Assembly: GCA_028698525.1 (NCBI GenBank)
Contig: JAQVDB010000018.1
Coordinates: 1 to 35,526, forward strand
DNA from: Clostridia bacterium
GTDB lineage: Bacteria; Bacillota; Clostridia; JAQVDB01
Length of the DNA: 35,526 bases
Direction: 5' to 3'
Below are positions 23,499 to 32,183 of the stretch, in pieces. A program made the translations under genes and the position numbers. Each line of letters begins with the position of its first letter. Within the stretch, counting starts at the first letter, position 1. Below the pieces are notes generated by a model, which was not told the DNA's origin, ran no database searches, and saw only the letters and a program-made list of their open reading frames with translations.

Positions 23499-24525
23499 AT
23501 CTCAGAATATAAACTTCTACTTTCTTTCTACCAAAAGATCTGGCCTTGCTCAGGCTATCCATATACAGGTCGATCCTATTTCCTTTGATTGCACCCCCGG
23601 TATCTGCAGCAATCGCAAATCCATAACCGGATATATAAAGTCTTGTACCCAACCTTATGACCCTAGGATCTACTGCAACTACTCCGTGTCTTACTCTCAT
23701 CCCGGTACTCGTTCTACCATATCCACTATCTCCCGAACTCTTGCCGGTGCTCTCTTTGCCTGCAGTATAAGCAGTAGCAACCATTGTAATTGATCTATCG
23801 TATCTTACCTTTTCTCCCCTGGATGTATAGAAGGTTTCTATGGTACCTTCCTCGACTATTCTATCAACCGGCTTTGCTACAACTTGCTCTGAAATAAGCT
23901 CCCGATCAACCGCTACTCCATCTTCGTAAGTTACCAAATATCTTCTCTCCAGCTTACCTTCTTCTCCCTTTTGGATAACCTTTGTGTCTCCTTTATCCAT
24001 GGATGTATTTTTCTTTACAACAACCTTATATCCTATAGATTCATGGTCTTTCAATTCTTCCTGTGTAACTCTGACAACTTGGATGTTACAGCCATTGTAC
24101 ACTCTAGCATCCAATGCCATATTCACTTTATCCATGTCGCTGAGCTCCACATTTGCCTGTTTTAATGTTTCGGATACAGTATCCTCAGTAGAATATATTT
24201 TAAACGTCTCGCCATCCGCTGTTATTTCCACTTCTTTTGCTCTTATTATTTGTACTCTAGTACTATCTTCCAGTTCTGTACTCATGGAAGGAACTACGCG
24301 ATCGCCAGGTTTTAATTCAATATCAAGACTGCCAATCAGATCCTCCACAGTTTTTTCAGTCGTTGTTACCTGAATGCTCTGACCGTTATCTACAACTTCT
24401 ACTTCTTTCTTTGCATTCTTCAAAGTTATAATGATAAAGGCAGATATCAAAGTAACCACTATAAGGGTGATTATCAGAGCTTTAATCAACTTGCTCCCTT
24501 GGACACCCTCTGTACTAGACTCCAT
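23497..24525 (-). CDS. yabE: YabE-like cell-wall protein: DUF348 repeats, G5 and 3D domains
   Basis: The 342-residue protein has an N-terminal membrane anchor (~14-34), two DUF348 repeats (~42-150; EVEVVDNGQSIQVTTTEKTV and EVEITADGETFKIYSTEDTV), a G5 domain (~160-235; IVEEGTIETFYTSRGE at its end) and a C-terminal 3D domain (~245-342) with ATAYTAG, GVVAVDPRVIRLGTRLYI and AIAADTGGAIKGNRIDLYMD. The three Asp residues of the 3D domain that give it its name are present. Such proteins cleave peptidoglycan glycan strands, as a lytic transglycosylase related to resuscitation factors. AGGAGG precedes the ATG. A sigma-A promoter and an 11-bp-phased repeat stand upstream. Position between tatD and rsmA agrees with Bacillus subtilis yabE. 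Confidence 0.92.
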   Translation of the reverse strand: MESSTEGVQGSKLIKALIITLIVVTLISAFIIITLKNAKKEVEVVDNGQSIQVTTTEKTVEDLIGSLDIELKPGDRVVPSMSTELEDSTRVQIIRAKEVEITADGETFKIYSTEDTVSETLKQANVELSDMDKVNMALDARVYNGCNIQVVRVTQEELKDHESIGYKVVVKKNTSMDKGDTKVIQKGEEGKLERRYLVTYEDGVAVDRELISEQVVAKPVDRIVEEGTIETFYTSRGEKVRYDRSITMVATAYTAGKESTGKSSGDSGYGRTSTGMRVRHGVVAVDPRVIRLGTRLYISGYGFAIAADTGGAIKGNRIDLYMDSLSKARSFGRKKVEVYILR

Positions 24526-24574
24526 CTTTAACCCTCCTAAAAATTAAATTTGGAGCATCGGGAGTTGCTAGATT

Positions 24575-24603
24575 ATTTTATTACATTTCTTTTACGTTGT
24601 CAA
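24575..24603 (-). promoter_or_regulatory. Sigma-A promoter of the yabE-like gene
   Basis: On the minus strand TTGACA (24598-24603), a 17-bp spacer and TAAAAT (24575-24580) precede the start codon by ~50 bp. The -35 hexamer is perfect. Confidence 0.75.
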
Positions 24604-24610
24604 ATGTTTT

Positions 24611-24627
24611 CTTAATATTTTCTTAAT
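24611..24627 (-). promoter_or_regulatory. 11-bp-phased TTAAG direct repeat upstream of the yabE-like promoter
   Basis: On the minus strand ATTAAG-AAAAT-ATTAAG lies 7 bp upstream of the -35 hexamer. Two half-sites in 11-bp phase are the usual target of OmpR-family regulators, and the pattern equals NTTAAG-N5-WTTAAG described for streptococcal CiaR. Its position at about -45 and -56 would suit activation. Which regulator binds it is unknown. Confidence 0.45.
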
Positions 24628-24690
24628 ATTTATGCATACATTTTTAATATTATGCCCAAGTTTAATATCTTTAAACCTTTTATATGCAAA

Positions 24691-24719
24691 AAATTAGCGC
24701 ACTTAAAGTGCACTAATTT
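24691..24719 (-). terminator. Terminator after the Pro/Met/Gly-rich coat-like gene
   Basis: On the minus strand AAATTAGTGCACTT pairs with AAGTGCGCTAATTT (one mismatch) and is followed by TTT. It overlaps the stop codon of the coat-like gene. Confidence 0.75.
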
Positions 24720-25009
24720 TATTCTTCTTGCTGACGATCTTCTAAATAATCCATACAAGGCATTCCTTTAGGCATCATAGGGTACATAGCCGGGTGCATC
24801 ATGGGGTAGTCTGAACAGTAAGGTTTAATCATAGGTATAATGCATTTCATAGCTACGATGAAAGGACACATGCCGTAACCATAACCCGGACCCGGACCTG
24901 GCCCAGGACCGCATTCCGGCATTGGCGGACATCCAGGTTTAGGCTTAGCCGGGCAGTGCATCCAATCATCCATCATGTCGTCTTTAGGTGGGTACTTTCT
25001 ATCATCCAC
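24719..25009 (-). CDS. Small Pro/Gly/Met/Cys-rich protein, probable spore coat component
   Basis: The 96-residue protein starts at GTG 25009, seven bases after AGGAGG. Composition is extreme: an acidic N-terminus (MDDRKYPPKDDMMDDW), then HCPAKPKPGCPPMPECG, a GPGPGPGYGYG tract, a central MKCIIPMIKPYC, and a Met/Pro-rich tail (YPMMHPAMYPMMPKGMPC). Seven cysteines could be oxidised or cross-linked. I recognise no family. A sigma-K-type promoter upstream (25045-25071) and the low-complexity composition point to a late mother-cell coat or crust protein. It interrupts the otherwise housekeeping tatD-yabE order. The tract may also bind metal, which is speculation. Confidence 0.65.
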   Translation of the reverse strand: MDDRKYPPKDDMMDDWMHCPAKPKPGCPPMPECGPGPGPGPGYGYGMCPFIVAMKCIIPMIKPYCSDYPMMHPAMYPMMPKGMPCMDYLEDRQQEE

Positions 25010-25022
25010 GTCTATTCCTCCT

Positions 25023-25071
25023 CATATTATAAGGTTTTCAATAATATAATATGAAGGAAATCAACAAAAGT
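25023..25071 (-). promoter_or_regulatory. Sigma-K promoter of the coat-like gene, within an inverted repeat
   Basis: On the minus strand AC (25070-25071), 16 bases and CATATTATA (25045-25053) match the sigma-K pattern AC-N16/17-CATANNNTA exactly. A second copy of CATATTATA lies at 25023-25031 on the plus strand, so the -10 element forms a 9-bp perfect inverted repeat with 13-bp spacing. The leader would be ~30 nt. Confidence 0.6.
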
Positions 25072-25073
25072 GA

Positions 25074-25844
25074 TTATTTATTTATTCCAAATAACTTTTT
25101 AGCATTATCCGATGTGATACAGGCTACCTCTTCAAAGTCCATATCTCTCAATTCAGCAATCTTTTGTGCCACATATTTTACATATCCGGGAAAATTCCTC
25201 TTACCTCTATAGGGTACCGGTGCTAAATAAGGACAATCAGTTTCTATAAGCATGCGTTGGATAGGCATCTTTTTAACCACTTCCGGTAAATCCCCTGCTT
25301 TTTTAAAGGTGATTGTACCCGTAAAAGATATGTACAGCCCCATATCCAATACCTCTTTTGCCATCTCCCAATCAGCGGAATAGCAGTGCATAACTCCACC
25401 TGATGGGAAGGGCCTGTTTTGCCTGAGTATGTTGAGGATATCCTGGTGGGCATCCCTGTCATGTATTATAAAAGGCATATTCAAATCTTTTGCAAGGTTT
25501 AATTGTTCAACAAACCGCTCTTTTTGAACCTGACGGGGAGATAGATCATAATAATAGTCCAGCCCTATCTCTCCAATAGCAACTACCTTTTGTTCAGAGG
25601 CCATTTTTTGCAATGTGAGCATATCTTGATCCCTCATATCAGCCACCTCATGAGGGTGTATCCCTACGGCGGCAAATATAAAATCATAGGCTTGAGCGAT
25701 GGATACAGACTTTTTGGAAGTAGCAATGTCAGAACCCACGTTTATAACATTGGACACTCCCCATTCAAGTATATCTTTTATTACATCTTCTAAATCTGAA
25801 CTGAACCTATCATCTTCTAAATGTGCATGACTGTCAAAAAGCAT
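25074..25844 (-). CDS. tatD: TatD-family metal-dependent deoxyribonuclease
   Basis: The 256-residue TIM-barrel hydrolase shows all TatD metal-site motifs: FDSHAHLEDDRF (HxH) at the N-terminus, AIGEIGLDYYYD (Glu), IIHDRDAH, GGVMHCYSAD and IETDCPYLAPVPYRGKRN (Asp). Members are divalent-metal 3'-5' exonucleases on DNA or RNA, with a role in DNA repair or turnover. AGGAGG, overlapping the metG stop region, lies 8 bases upstream. The start is 11 bp after the metG stop, so tatD is co-transcribed with metG and under the same T-box, the arrangement seen as metS-yabD in Bacillus subtilis. Confidence 0.94.
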   Translation of the reverse strand: MLFDSHAHLEDDRFSSDLEDVIKDILEWGVSNVINVGSDIATSKKSVSIAQAYDFIFAAVGIHPHEVADMRDQDMLTLQKMASEQKVVAIGEIGLDYYYDLSPRQVQKERFVEQLNLAKDLNMPFIIHDRDAHQDILNILRQNRPFPSGGVMHCYSADWEMAKEVLDMGLYISFTGTITFKKAGDLPEVVKKMPIQRMLIETDCPYLAPVPYRGKRNFPGYVKYVAQKIAELRDMDFEEVACITSDNAKKLFGINK

Positions 25845-25855
25845 AATTTTGCCTC

Positions 25856-27826
<1,971 letters not shown>

Positions 27827-27828
27827 TT

Positions 27829-28117
27829 AAAAAAGTCCTTCCCACCTATAAAATATATAGGGGCGAAGGACTTGTATTCACGGTACCACCCTAGTTCGCT
27901 GCCGATTCACACCGGCAACCTCTTTAAGTGACATTCATCACCTTGTATGTATAACGGATACAAATCCGTTGAAACCTAATCCTACGACTCAGCTTCACAG
28001 TTCCGGGGCCATATTCAGCATATCCTCCAGCTACCGGCTTTCACCTAACTCCGGCTCTCTGTACAACCTTTAGACAGGCCTACTCTTCCCTTCACTACCT
28101 TTTCATGATATTTATTA
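27829..28117 (-). ncRNA. T-box leader (tRNA-Met-sensing riboswitch) of metG
   Basis: The minus strand shows a full T-box leader. Stem I has GAGTAGGCC, an AGAGAGCCGG...AAGCCGG distal stem, and a specifier loop GAATATGGCC whose AUG codon (28010-28012) matches Met. The antiterminator holds the T-box AGGGTGGTACCGTG (27879-27892) with UGGU that pairs with the tRNA ACCA end. A terminator follows: AAGTCCTTC (near 27872) with GAAGGACTT and a T run (to 27829). Uncharged tRNA-Met stabilises the antiterminator and switches metG-tatD on. Confidence 0.95.
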
Positions 28118-28123
28118 TAAATC

Positions 28124-28152
28124 ACTATATATAATTTTCCCCCTTTTGTCAA
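28124..28152 (-). promoter_or_regulatory. Sigma-A promoter of the metG T-box transcript
   Basis: On the minus strand TTGACA (28147-28152), a 17-bp spacer and TATAGT (28124-28129) give a start near 28117, at the 5' end of the T-box stem I. It overlaps the end of spmB by only the few bases around 28157. Confidence 0.8.
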
Positions 28153-28156
28153 GCAT

Positions 28157-28690
28157 TTATCCAAAAACTAGGGTGCATATCCATACAGAGGCTATAACAC
28201 CTACAATATCCGCAATTAATGCGGCTTTTAATGTATATCTGGAATTTCTTATTCCCACTGCTCCGAAGTATACTGCCAAGGTATAAAATATAGTCTCCGT
28301 GGATCCCATCATGGTAGACGCTATTCTTCCCACCGATGAATCTGCACCATAATTTTTTATTATGTCCGCCACCATCCCCAAAGATGCACTGCCGGACAAA
28401 GGACGCATAACCGCTAGGGGCAACACTTCAGAAGGAATTCCTATAAGTTTGGCTATAGGGGTCAATGCAAATATCAAAAGATTCATAGCACCTGACTCTT
28501 TAAACATGGTGATAGCTATTATCATAGCCATCAAATAGGGAATCACCTTTACAGCTGTCATAATACCTTCCTTCGCTCCTTCTATAAAAGCTTCATAAAC
28601 TTTTACATCCTTAACAATCCCGTAGATCAATATGACTAAAATGATAGCAGGTATAGCCCAGCTTGAAATAGCAGAAATAAATTCAGCCAT
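28157..28690 (-). CDS. spmB: Spore maturation protein SpmB
   Basis: The 177-residue membrane protein matches SpmB, in the nucleoside-recognition (Gate) domain family. It has about five hydrophobic segments (SSWAIPAIILVILIYGIVKD, TAVKVIPYLMAMIIAITMFK), ALTPIAKLIGIPSEVLPLAVMRPLSGSASLGM, and STETIFYTLAVYFGAVGIR. SpmA and SpmB are needed in Bacillus subtilis for spore core dehydration and heat resistance; the transported molecule is unknown. ATG at 28690 follows AGGGTG, which also includes the spmA stop region, so the pair is translationally coupled. Length equals the family norm (~178). Confidence 0.95.
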   Translation of the reverse strand: MAEFISAISSWAIPAIILVILIYGIVKDVKVYEAFIEGAKEGIMTAVKVIPYLMAMIIAITMFKESGAMNLLIFALTPIAKLIGIPSEVLPLAVMRPLSGSASLGMVADIIKNYGADSSVGRIASTMMGSTETIFYTLAVYFGAVGIRNSRYTLKAALIADIVGVIASVWICTLVFG

Positions 28691-28694
28691 AAGC

Positions 28695-29276
28695 TTACAC
28701 CCTGTCAAACCTGTGCAACAATTTTGCCGCTGCAACTCCTGCTATCGTAGAACATATAGTTGCAGCAAGGGCAGTGCCTATTATATCCTGAGGGTTGGCA
28801 GAACCGGCAGAACTTCTTATGGCAATAACAGTGGCAGGTATCAGCTGAACAGAAGAAGTATTTATCACCAAAAACATGCACATAGAATGTGTAGCAGTAT
28901 GTTTTTGTTGGTTGAGACTTTGCATATCCTTCATGGCTTTTATACCTATGGGAGTAGCAGCATTTCCCAAACCCATCATATTGGCAATTATATTTGCCGA
29001 TATAGAACCTATTGCAGGGTGTCCTTTGGGAATATCAGGAAATAAAAAGCATATAACCGGCCTCATCTTATCAGATATCTTATCCATCAAACCTGATTTT
29101 TTTGCCACATTCATAAGTCCCAGCCAAACCCCCATCACAACCATCAGATTGACAGACAATTCAAGGGCAAATTTACCTCCATCCAAAGTAGCCCCGGTTA
29201 TTTTATCCACATCACCATTCATAAATGCAATCGCTATGCTGATGACTATCATGGCAAACCATATTTTATTAACCAA
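28695..29276 (-). CDS. spmA: Spore maturation protein SpmA
   Basis: The 193-residue protein is SpmA, partner of SpmB. Motifs include KIWFAMIVISIAIAFMNGDV, SVNLMVVMGVWLGLMNVAKKSG, HPAIGSISANIIANMMGLGN and AATPIGIKAMKDMQ, with several membrane segments. TTG at 29276 is preferred: GAGGA lies nine bases upstream and the length then agrees with the family (~196 residues). ATG at 29297 directly abuts that ribosome site and is unlikely, and the longer frame up to 29465 is AT-rich non-coding DNA. spmB starts 4 bp after its stop. A 15-bp dyad (29338-29352) lies ~62 bp upstream. Confidence 0.94.
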   Translation of the reverse strand: MVNKIWFAMIVISIAIAFMNGDVDKITGATLDGGKFALELSVNLMVVMGVWLGLMNVAKKSGLMDKISDKMRPVICFLFPDIPKGHPAIGSISANIIANMMGLGNAATPIGIKAMKDMQSLNQQKHTATHSMCMFLVINTSSVQLIPATVIAIRSSAGSANPQDIIGTALAATICSTIAGVAAAKLLHRFDRV

Positions 29277-29337
29277 TATTATCATTCCTCGCATAAAATA
29301 ATTTATTATATAACAAAATAAACATCGAATTAACTTT

Positions 29338-29352
29338 TTATGTCTGACATAA
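29338..29352. promoter_or_regulatory. Palindrome TTATGTCTGACATAA in the spmA-abrB divergent region
   Basis: TTATGTC and GACATAA form perfect 7-bp arms around a single T. It stands in the 368-bp divergent gap (29277-29644) between spmA and abrB, closer to spmA. The dyad size suits a dimeric repressor. No regulator is assigned. Confidence 0.4.
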
Positions 29353-29521
29353 GAAAGTTTCAGAAAATTTAATATTTTAGGTAAGTAAAAGATACCTATA
29401 TATAATAAGAATATGTTTAAATTGATAGTTTTTAGAACTGATATAAATACTGAAATGAAAAGCAAATATATGGACAGAATATCTATATAATAGTGCTATG
29501 AAAAATCAATATTTCGTAACT

Positions 29522-29538
29522 TTTACAGATTTTTTACA
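29522..29538 (+). promoter_or_regulatory. TTTACA-N5-TTTACA repeat upstream of abrB
   Basis: TTTACA at 29522 and 29533 lie in 11-bp phase, the same pattern as upstream of the lipoprotein gene at 14070. The repeat is 39 bp upstream of the abrB -35 hexamer. It suggests a second target for the same OmpR-family regulator. Confidence 0.45.
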
Positions 29539-29576
29539 ATTGCTGCTATTTTTTTTAATTTTAGTATTGACTTTAA

Positions 29577-29605
29577 TTACCATTGTTGGTAGAATAAAAT
29601 TATAC
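29577..29605 (+). promoter_or_regulatory. Sigma-A promoter of abrB
   Basis: TTGACT (29577-29582), 17 bp and TAGAAT (29600-29605). The leader of ~33 nt ends in AAAGGTGG before the ATG at 29645. This position excludes the longer in-frame start at 29498. Confidence 0.75.
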
Positions 29606-29644
29606 AAAATAATGTCGAATCTTGTTGAGAAAGGTGGAAAAAAC

Positions 29645-29893
29645 ATGATGAAGTCAACTGGTATAGTTAGAAAGGTAGATGAGCTAGGAAGAGTTGTCAT
29701 CCCTATAGAGCTGAGACGTACGTTAAACATAGCAGAAAAAGATGCTCTAGAAATATATGTAGATAATGAACACATTATACTAAAAAAGTATGAACCAGCC
29801 TGCATATTCTGCGGAAATGCCAGGGATATTGAAACTTATAAAGGAAAGAATATCTGCAAAAATTGTCTGCAAAATATTAGCGAAACAAAGTAA
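29645..29893 (+). CDS. abrB: AbrB-family transition-state regulator with zinc-finger-like tail
   Basis: The 82-residue protein starts with the swapped-hairpin AbrB DNA-binding domain (TGIVRKVDELGRVVIPIELR, RTLNIAEKDALEIYV, DNEHIILKKY; residues 4-50). The C-terminal 30 residues carry CIFC (Cys53, Cys56) and CKNC (Cys71, Cys74), a probable structural zinc knuckle common in clostridial AbrB/SpoVT-like proteins and absent from Bacillus AbrB, which has a multimerisation helix there. In bacilli AbrB represses post-exponential genes. AAAGGTGG gives the start. It sits between rsmI and metG as in Bacillus subtilis, but is read in the opposite direction and spmAB lies between it and metG. Confidence 0.93.
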   Translation: MMKSTGIVRKVDELGRVVIPIELRRTLNIAEKDALEIYVDNEHIILKKYEPACIFCGNARDIETYKGKNICKNCLQNISETK

Positions 29894-29904
29894 ATGCAGA
29901 ATGT

Positions 29905-29939
29905 CAAAACCGGGAAGTTTAACCAACCTCCCGGTTTTG
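29905..29939. terminator. Terminator between abrB and rsmI
   Basis: An 11-bp perfect stem, CAAAACCGGGA (29905-29915) with TCCCGGTTTTG (29929-29939), lies between convergent genes. Each arm ends in only four T, so it is a moderate bidirectional terminator. Confidence 0.65.
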
Positions 29940-29964
29940 CACCCTTATATAGCCTTTAAAATAT

Positions 29965-30810
29965 CTAGTTCATATCTATACTATGCTTATAAACTTCCCT
30001 TTTTGGTATATCCCTATCCTTTGCCACCGCCTTTATGGCATCCTTTTTTGTCAGGCCTCTATTCAAATACAGGGTGATATGCTCTTTTATACTGATATCC
30101 ACATCAAATTGTTGCTGCTGCATTTCTTGTGGAGCACCCTCCACAACTATTACAAATTCGCCTCTTATCCCGTCTTGGCTGAAATGTTTAACGGCATCCG
30201 ATATGCTGCCCCTGTATACCTGCTCATGTAATTTGGTAAGTTCCTTTGCAACTGCAACCTTCCTATCTCCCAATACCTCCCAAACATCTTCCAGCATTGC
30301 GCACAACCTGTGGGGAGCCTCGTAAAATATAATGGTGCGTTGCTCTTGACCTATCTCTTCTAGCCTCTTTCGCCTATCATTTTTAGCAGAAGGCAAAAAT
30401 CCTTCGAACACAAACTTGTCGGCAGGCAATCCTGATAATAATAGTGCATTTATCAAAGCTGTAGGCCCTGATATCACCGACACTTTGATGGAATTTTCTA
30501 CAGCCAGCCTTATAAGCTGTTGTCCAGGATCAGAAATACCCGGCATACCTGCATCAGATACTAGGGCTACGTTTTTCCCTGATTTCATCTGTTCTATAAG
30601 ATTTCTTCCACTTTCTGTTTCATTGTGTTGGTGATAGCTGACCAACTTCTTTTTTATATCCAGATGGTTCAATAATTTTATCGTCCTTCTGGTATCTTCC
30701 GCGGCCACTATATCCACCTTTTTCAATACCTTTATAAGATTAAAGGTAATATCGTCTAAGTTGCCTATAGGTGTACCGCATATAAATAATTCACCCACAT
30801 TTTGCGTCAT
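29965..30810 (-). CDS. rsmI: 16S rRNA (cytidine-2'-O)-methyltransferase RsmI
   Basis: The 281-residue enzyme methylates the 2'-OH of a conserved cytidine in helix 44 (C1402 in E. coli) using SAM. The tetrapyrrole-methylase fold shows LFICGTPIGNLDDITFNLIK, AAEDTRRTIKLLNHL, VSDAGMPGISDPGQQLI and TKLHEQVYRGSI. The C-terminal DUF-type helix (LNRGLTKKDAIKAVAKDRDI) is also typical. Its ATG overlaps the trmN6 stop in ATGA, so it is translationally coupled, with AAAGGTGA as ribosome site. The pair matches yabB-yabC of Bacillus subtilis; the yazA gene usually between them is absent. Confidence 0.95.
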   Translation of the reverse strand: MTQNVGELFICGTPIGNLDDITFNLIKVLKKVDIVAAEDTRRTIKLLNHLDIKKKLVSYHQHNETESGRNLIEQMKSGKNVALVSDAGMPGISDPGQQLIRLAVENSIKVSVISGPTALINALLLSGLPADKFVFEGFLPSAKNDRRKRLEEIGQEQRTIIFYEAPHRLCAMLEDVWEVLGDRKVAVAKELTKLHEQVYRGSISDAVKHFSQDGIRGEFVIVVEGAPQEMQQQQFDVDISIKEHITLYLNRGLTKKDAIKAVAKDRDIPKREVYKHSIDMN

Positions 30811-31556
30811 AGCTGTTCACCTTTTTGATAGATATTTATTATATCCTCAGTATATTCTCCATCATCCTTATAGATATATAGAGGACATTCCAGTTTAAAG
30901 TCAGGCTTTGAATGTTTTACCCCTTCTATCAAAACCAGCTTTGGAGGCTTGGAAACAAAAGAATGTACCATCTTCATCCTCTTTGGCTCTATACGCATGT
31001 TTCTCATGCAGTAAAGTGCATCTACCATCCTGTCCGGCCTGTATACAATATAAAATCTGCCTCCCGGTTTCAACAGATAATCTGCTGCCTTTATTGTATC
31101 CTGTATTGTACATTCTATCTCGTGTTTTGATATTGCCTTTGCTTTATTAGGGTTTATCTTACCCCTTCCAACAGGCTTGTAAGGAGGATTTGATACCACC
31201 GCATCAAAAGATGCCTTCTCCAGCACATCTTGTATCTTTTTTATATCATAATTTATAATCTCTATCCTGTCATCTATATCGTTTAACTTTACACTCCGCT
31301 TGGCCATCTGTGCTACCTGTTGTTGAATCTCCACCCCTACTATCCGAGCTGCCTGGGTTCTGCCGGACAGCAGTAAAGGAATTATGCCTGTTCCTGTACC
31401 TAGATCAGCTACCAAATCGTCCCGTCTCACATACGCATAGGCTGACAAAAGCACAGCATCCATCCCAAAACAAAAAAAATCTTTGTTTTGGATTATCTTC
31501 AGACCTTTTAACTGTAGATCATCTATTCTTTCATTACGTTCAAGCTCTATATCCAT
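30807..31556 (-). CDS. trmN6: tRNA1(Val) (adenine37-N6)-methyltransferase TrmN6-like
   Basis: The 249-residue SAM-dependent enzyme has motif I LVADLGTGTGIIPLLLSGR, VGVEIQQQVAQMAKRSV, and the N6-adenine catalytic motif SNPPYKP (VVSNPPYKPVGRGK), with KHEIECTIQDTIKAADYLL further on. It is of the YfiC/YabB type that modifies A37 of tRNA1-Val in E. coli; the Gram-positive substrate is assumed. ATG at 31556 follows GGAGG by 5 bases; the frame extends four codons further. It heads the trmN6-rsmI pair, starting just after the tlpA-like stop with only 22 bp between. Confidence 0.88.
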   Translation of the reverse strand: MDIELERNERIDDLQLKGLKIIQNKDFFCFGMDAVLLSAYAYVRRDDLVADLGTGTGIIPLLLSGRTQAARIVGVEIQQQVAQMAKRSVKLNDIDDRIEIINYDIKKIQDVLEKASFDAVVSNPPYKPVGRGKINPNKAKAISKHEIECTIQDTIKAADYLLKPGGRFYIVYRPDRMVDALYCMRNMRIEPKRMKMVHSFVSKPPKLVLIEGVKHSKPDFKLECPLYIYKDDGEYTEDIINIYQKGEQL

Positions 31557-31578
31557 TAAATCCTCCATTTATCGGGTA

Positions 31579-32154
31579 TTACAAAAGAGATTGTATATAC
31601 TTCTCTATCTGTTCTTTTGTCATGGGGCCGGGATGTGAAAAAGCCACATATCCCTGCTTATCTATAAAGTAGGTAACAGGGATACCCCTAACACCATACA
31701 TAGTTGTAGATACACCTTGTTCATCAAGGGGTACAGTAAAAGTATAACCTTCTTTGTCAATATAATCAACAACGTCCTGAACCCCATTCTTTTCTGATGT
31801 GGTCAGGTTGACTGCCAACACCTGCAAATCTTGCTGGTATTTCTCATGGGCCTGCTGTATCTCAGGCATTTCCACTGTACAATATCCGCACCATGTAGCC
31901 CAAAAATTCAGCATTACTACCTTACCCCTATAATCAGATAATTTAACTACCTCCCCTTCTAGGGTTGTCAATTCAAAATCAGGGGCTTGCGTCTTATTTG
32001 GTTGTTGGTCTGCCGACTCATTTTCATTGTCAACTGCATCATCTTCAGCTATTTCACCCTCTAGCTTTTGACTGCCGCCACATGAAGATAAAATCGTCAA
32101 TAATAAAGATAAAACAATAATTAAGATAAAGATATTATAAGGCTTTTTAAACAT
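31579..32154 (-). CDS. TlpA/ResA-like thiol-disulfide lipoprotein
   Basis: The 191-residue protein has a lipobox (LSSC, Cys25) after a hydrophobic signal, a Glu/Asp/Gln-rich linker (~28-55) and a thioredoxin-fold domain (~57-191) with the active site FWATWCGYCTVEMP (Cys89, Cys92) and cis-proline RGIPVTYFID. Such proteins reduce disulfides outside the membrane with electrons passed by CcdA. ccdA ends 29 bp upstream, so they form an operon. In Bacillus subtilis the CcdA partners are ResA (cytochrome c maturation) and StoA (spore cortex synthesis). No cytochrome c gene is near, so a StoA-like sporulation role is plausible but inferred. Confidence 0.88.
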   Translation of the reverse strand: MFKKPYNIFILIIVLSLLLTILSSCGGSQKLEGEIAEDDAVDNENESADQQPNKTQAPDFELTTLEGEVVKLSDYRGKVVMLNFWATWCGYCTVEMPEIQQAHEKYQQDLQVLAVNLTTSEKNGVQDVVDYIDKEGYTFTVPLDEQGVSTTMYGVRGIPVTYFIDKQGYVAFSHPGPMTKEQIEKYIQSLL

Positions 32155-32183
32155 GATGTATTAACCTTCCTTTCGTTTTTTTA

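Noticed and set aside
28632-29301. Plus-strand frames of 137 and 141 codons opposite spmA and spmB
   Set aside because: Both are shadows of the spm genes, which have clear motifs and coupled ribosome sites.
29277-29465. N-terminal 63-codon extension of the SpmA frame
   Set aside because: AT-rich non-coding DNA; the TTG start at 29276 gives the usual length and has GAGGA at the right distance.
29498-29644. N-terminal 49-codon extension of the AbrB frame (hydrophobic stretch)
   Set aside because: A sigma-A promoter (29577-29605) lies within it and a good ribosome site precedes ATG 29645; the extension would be an accidental open frame.
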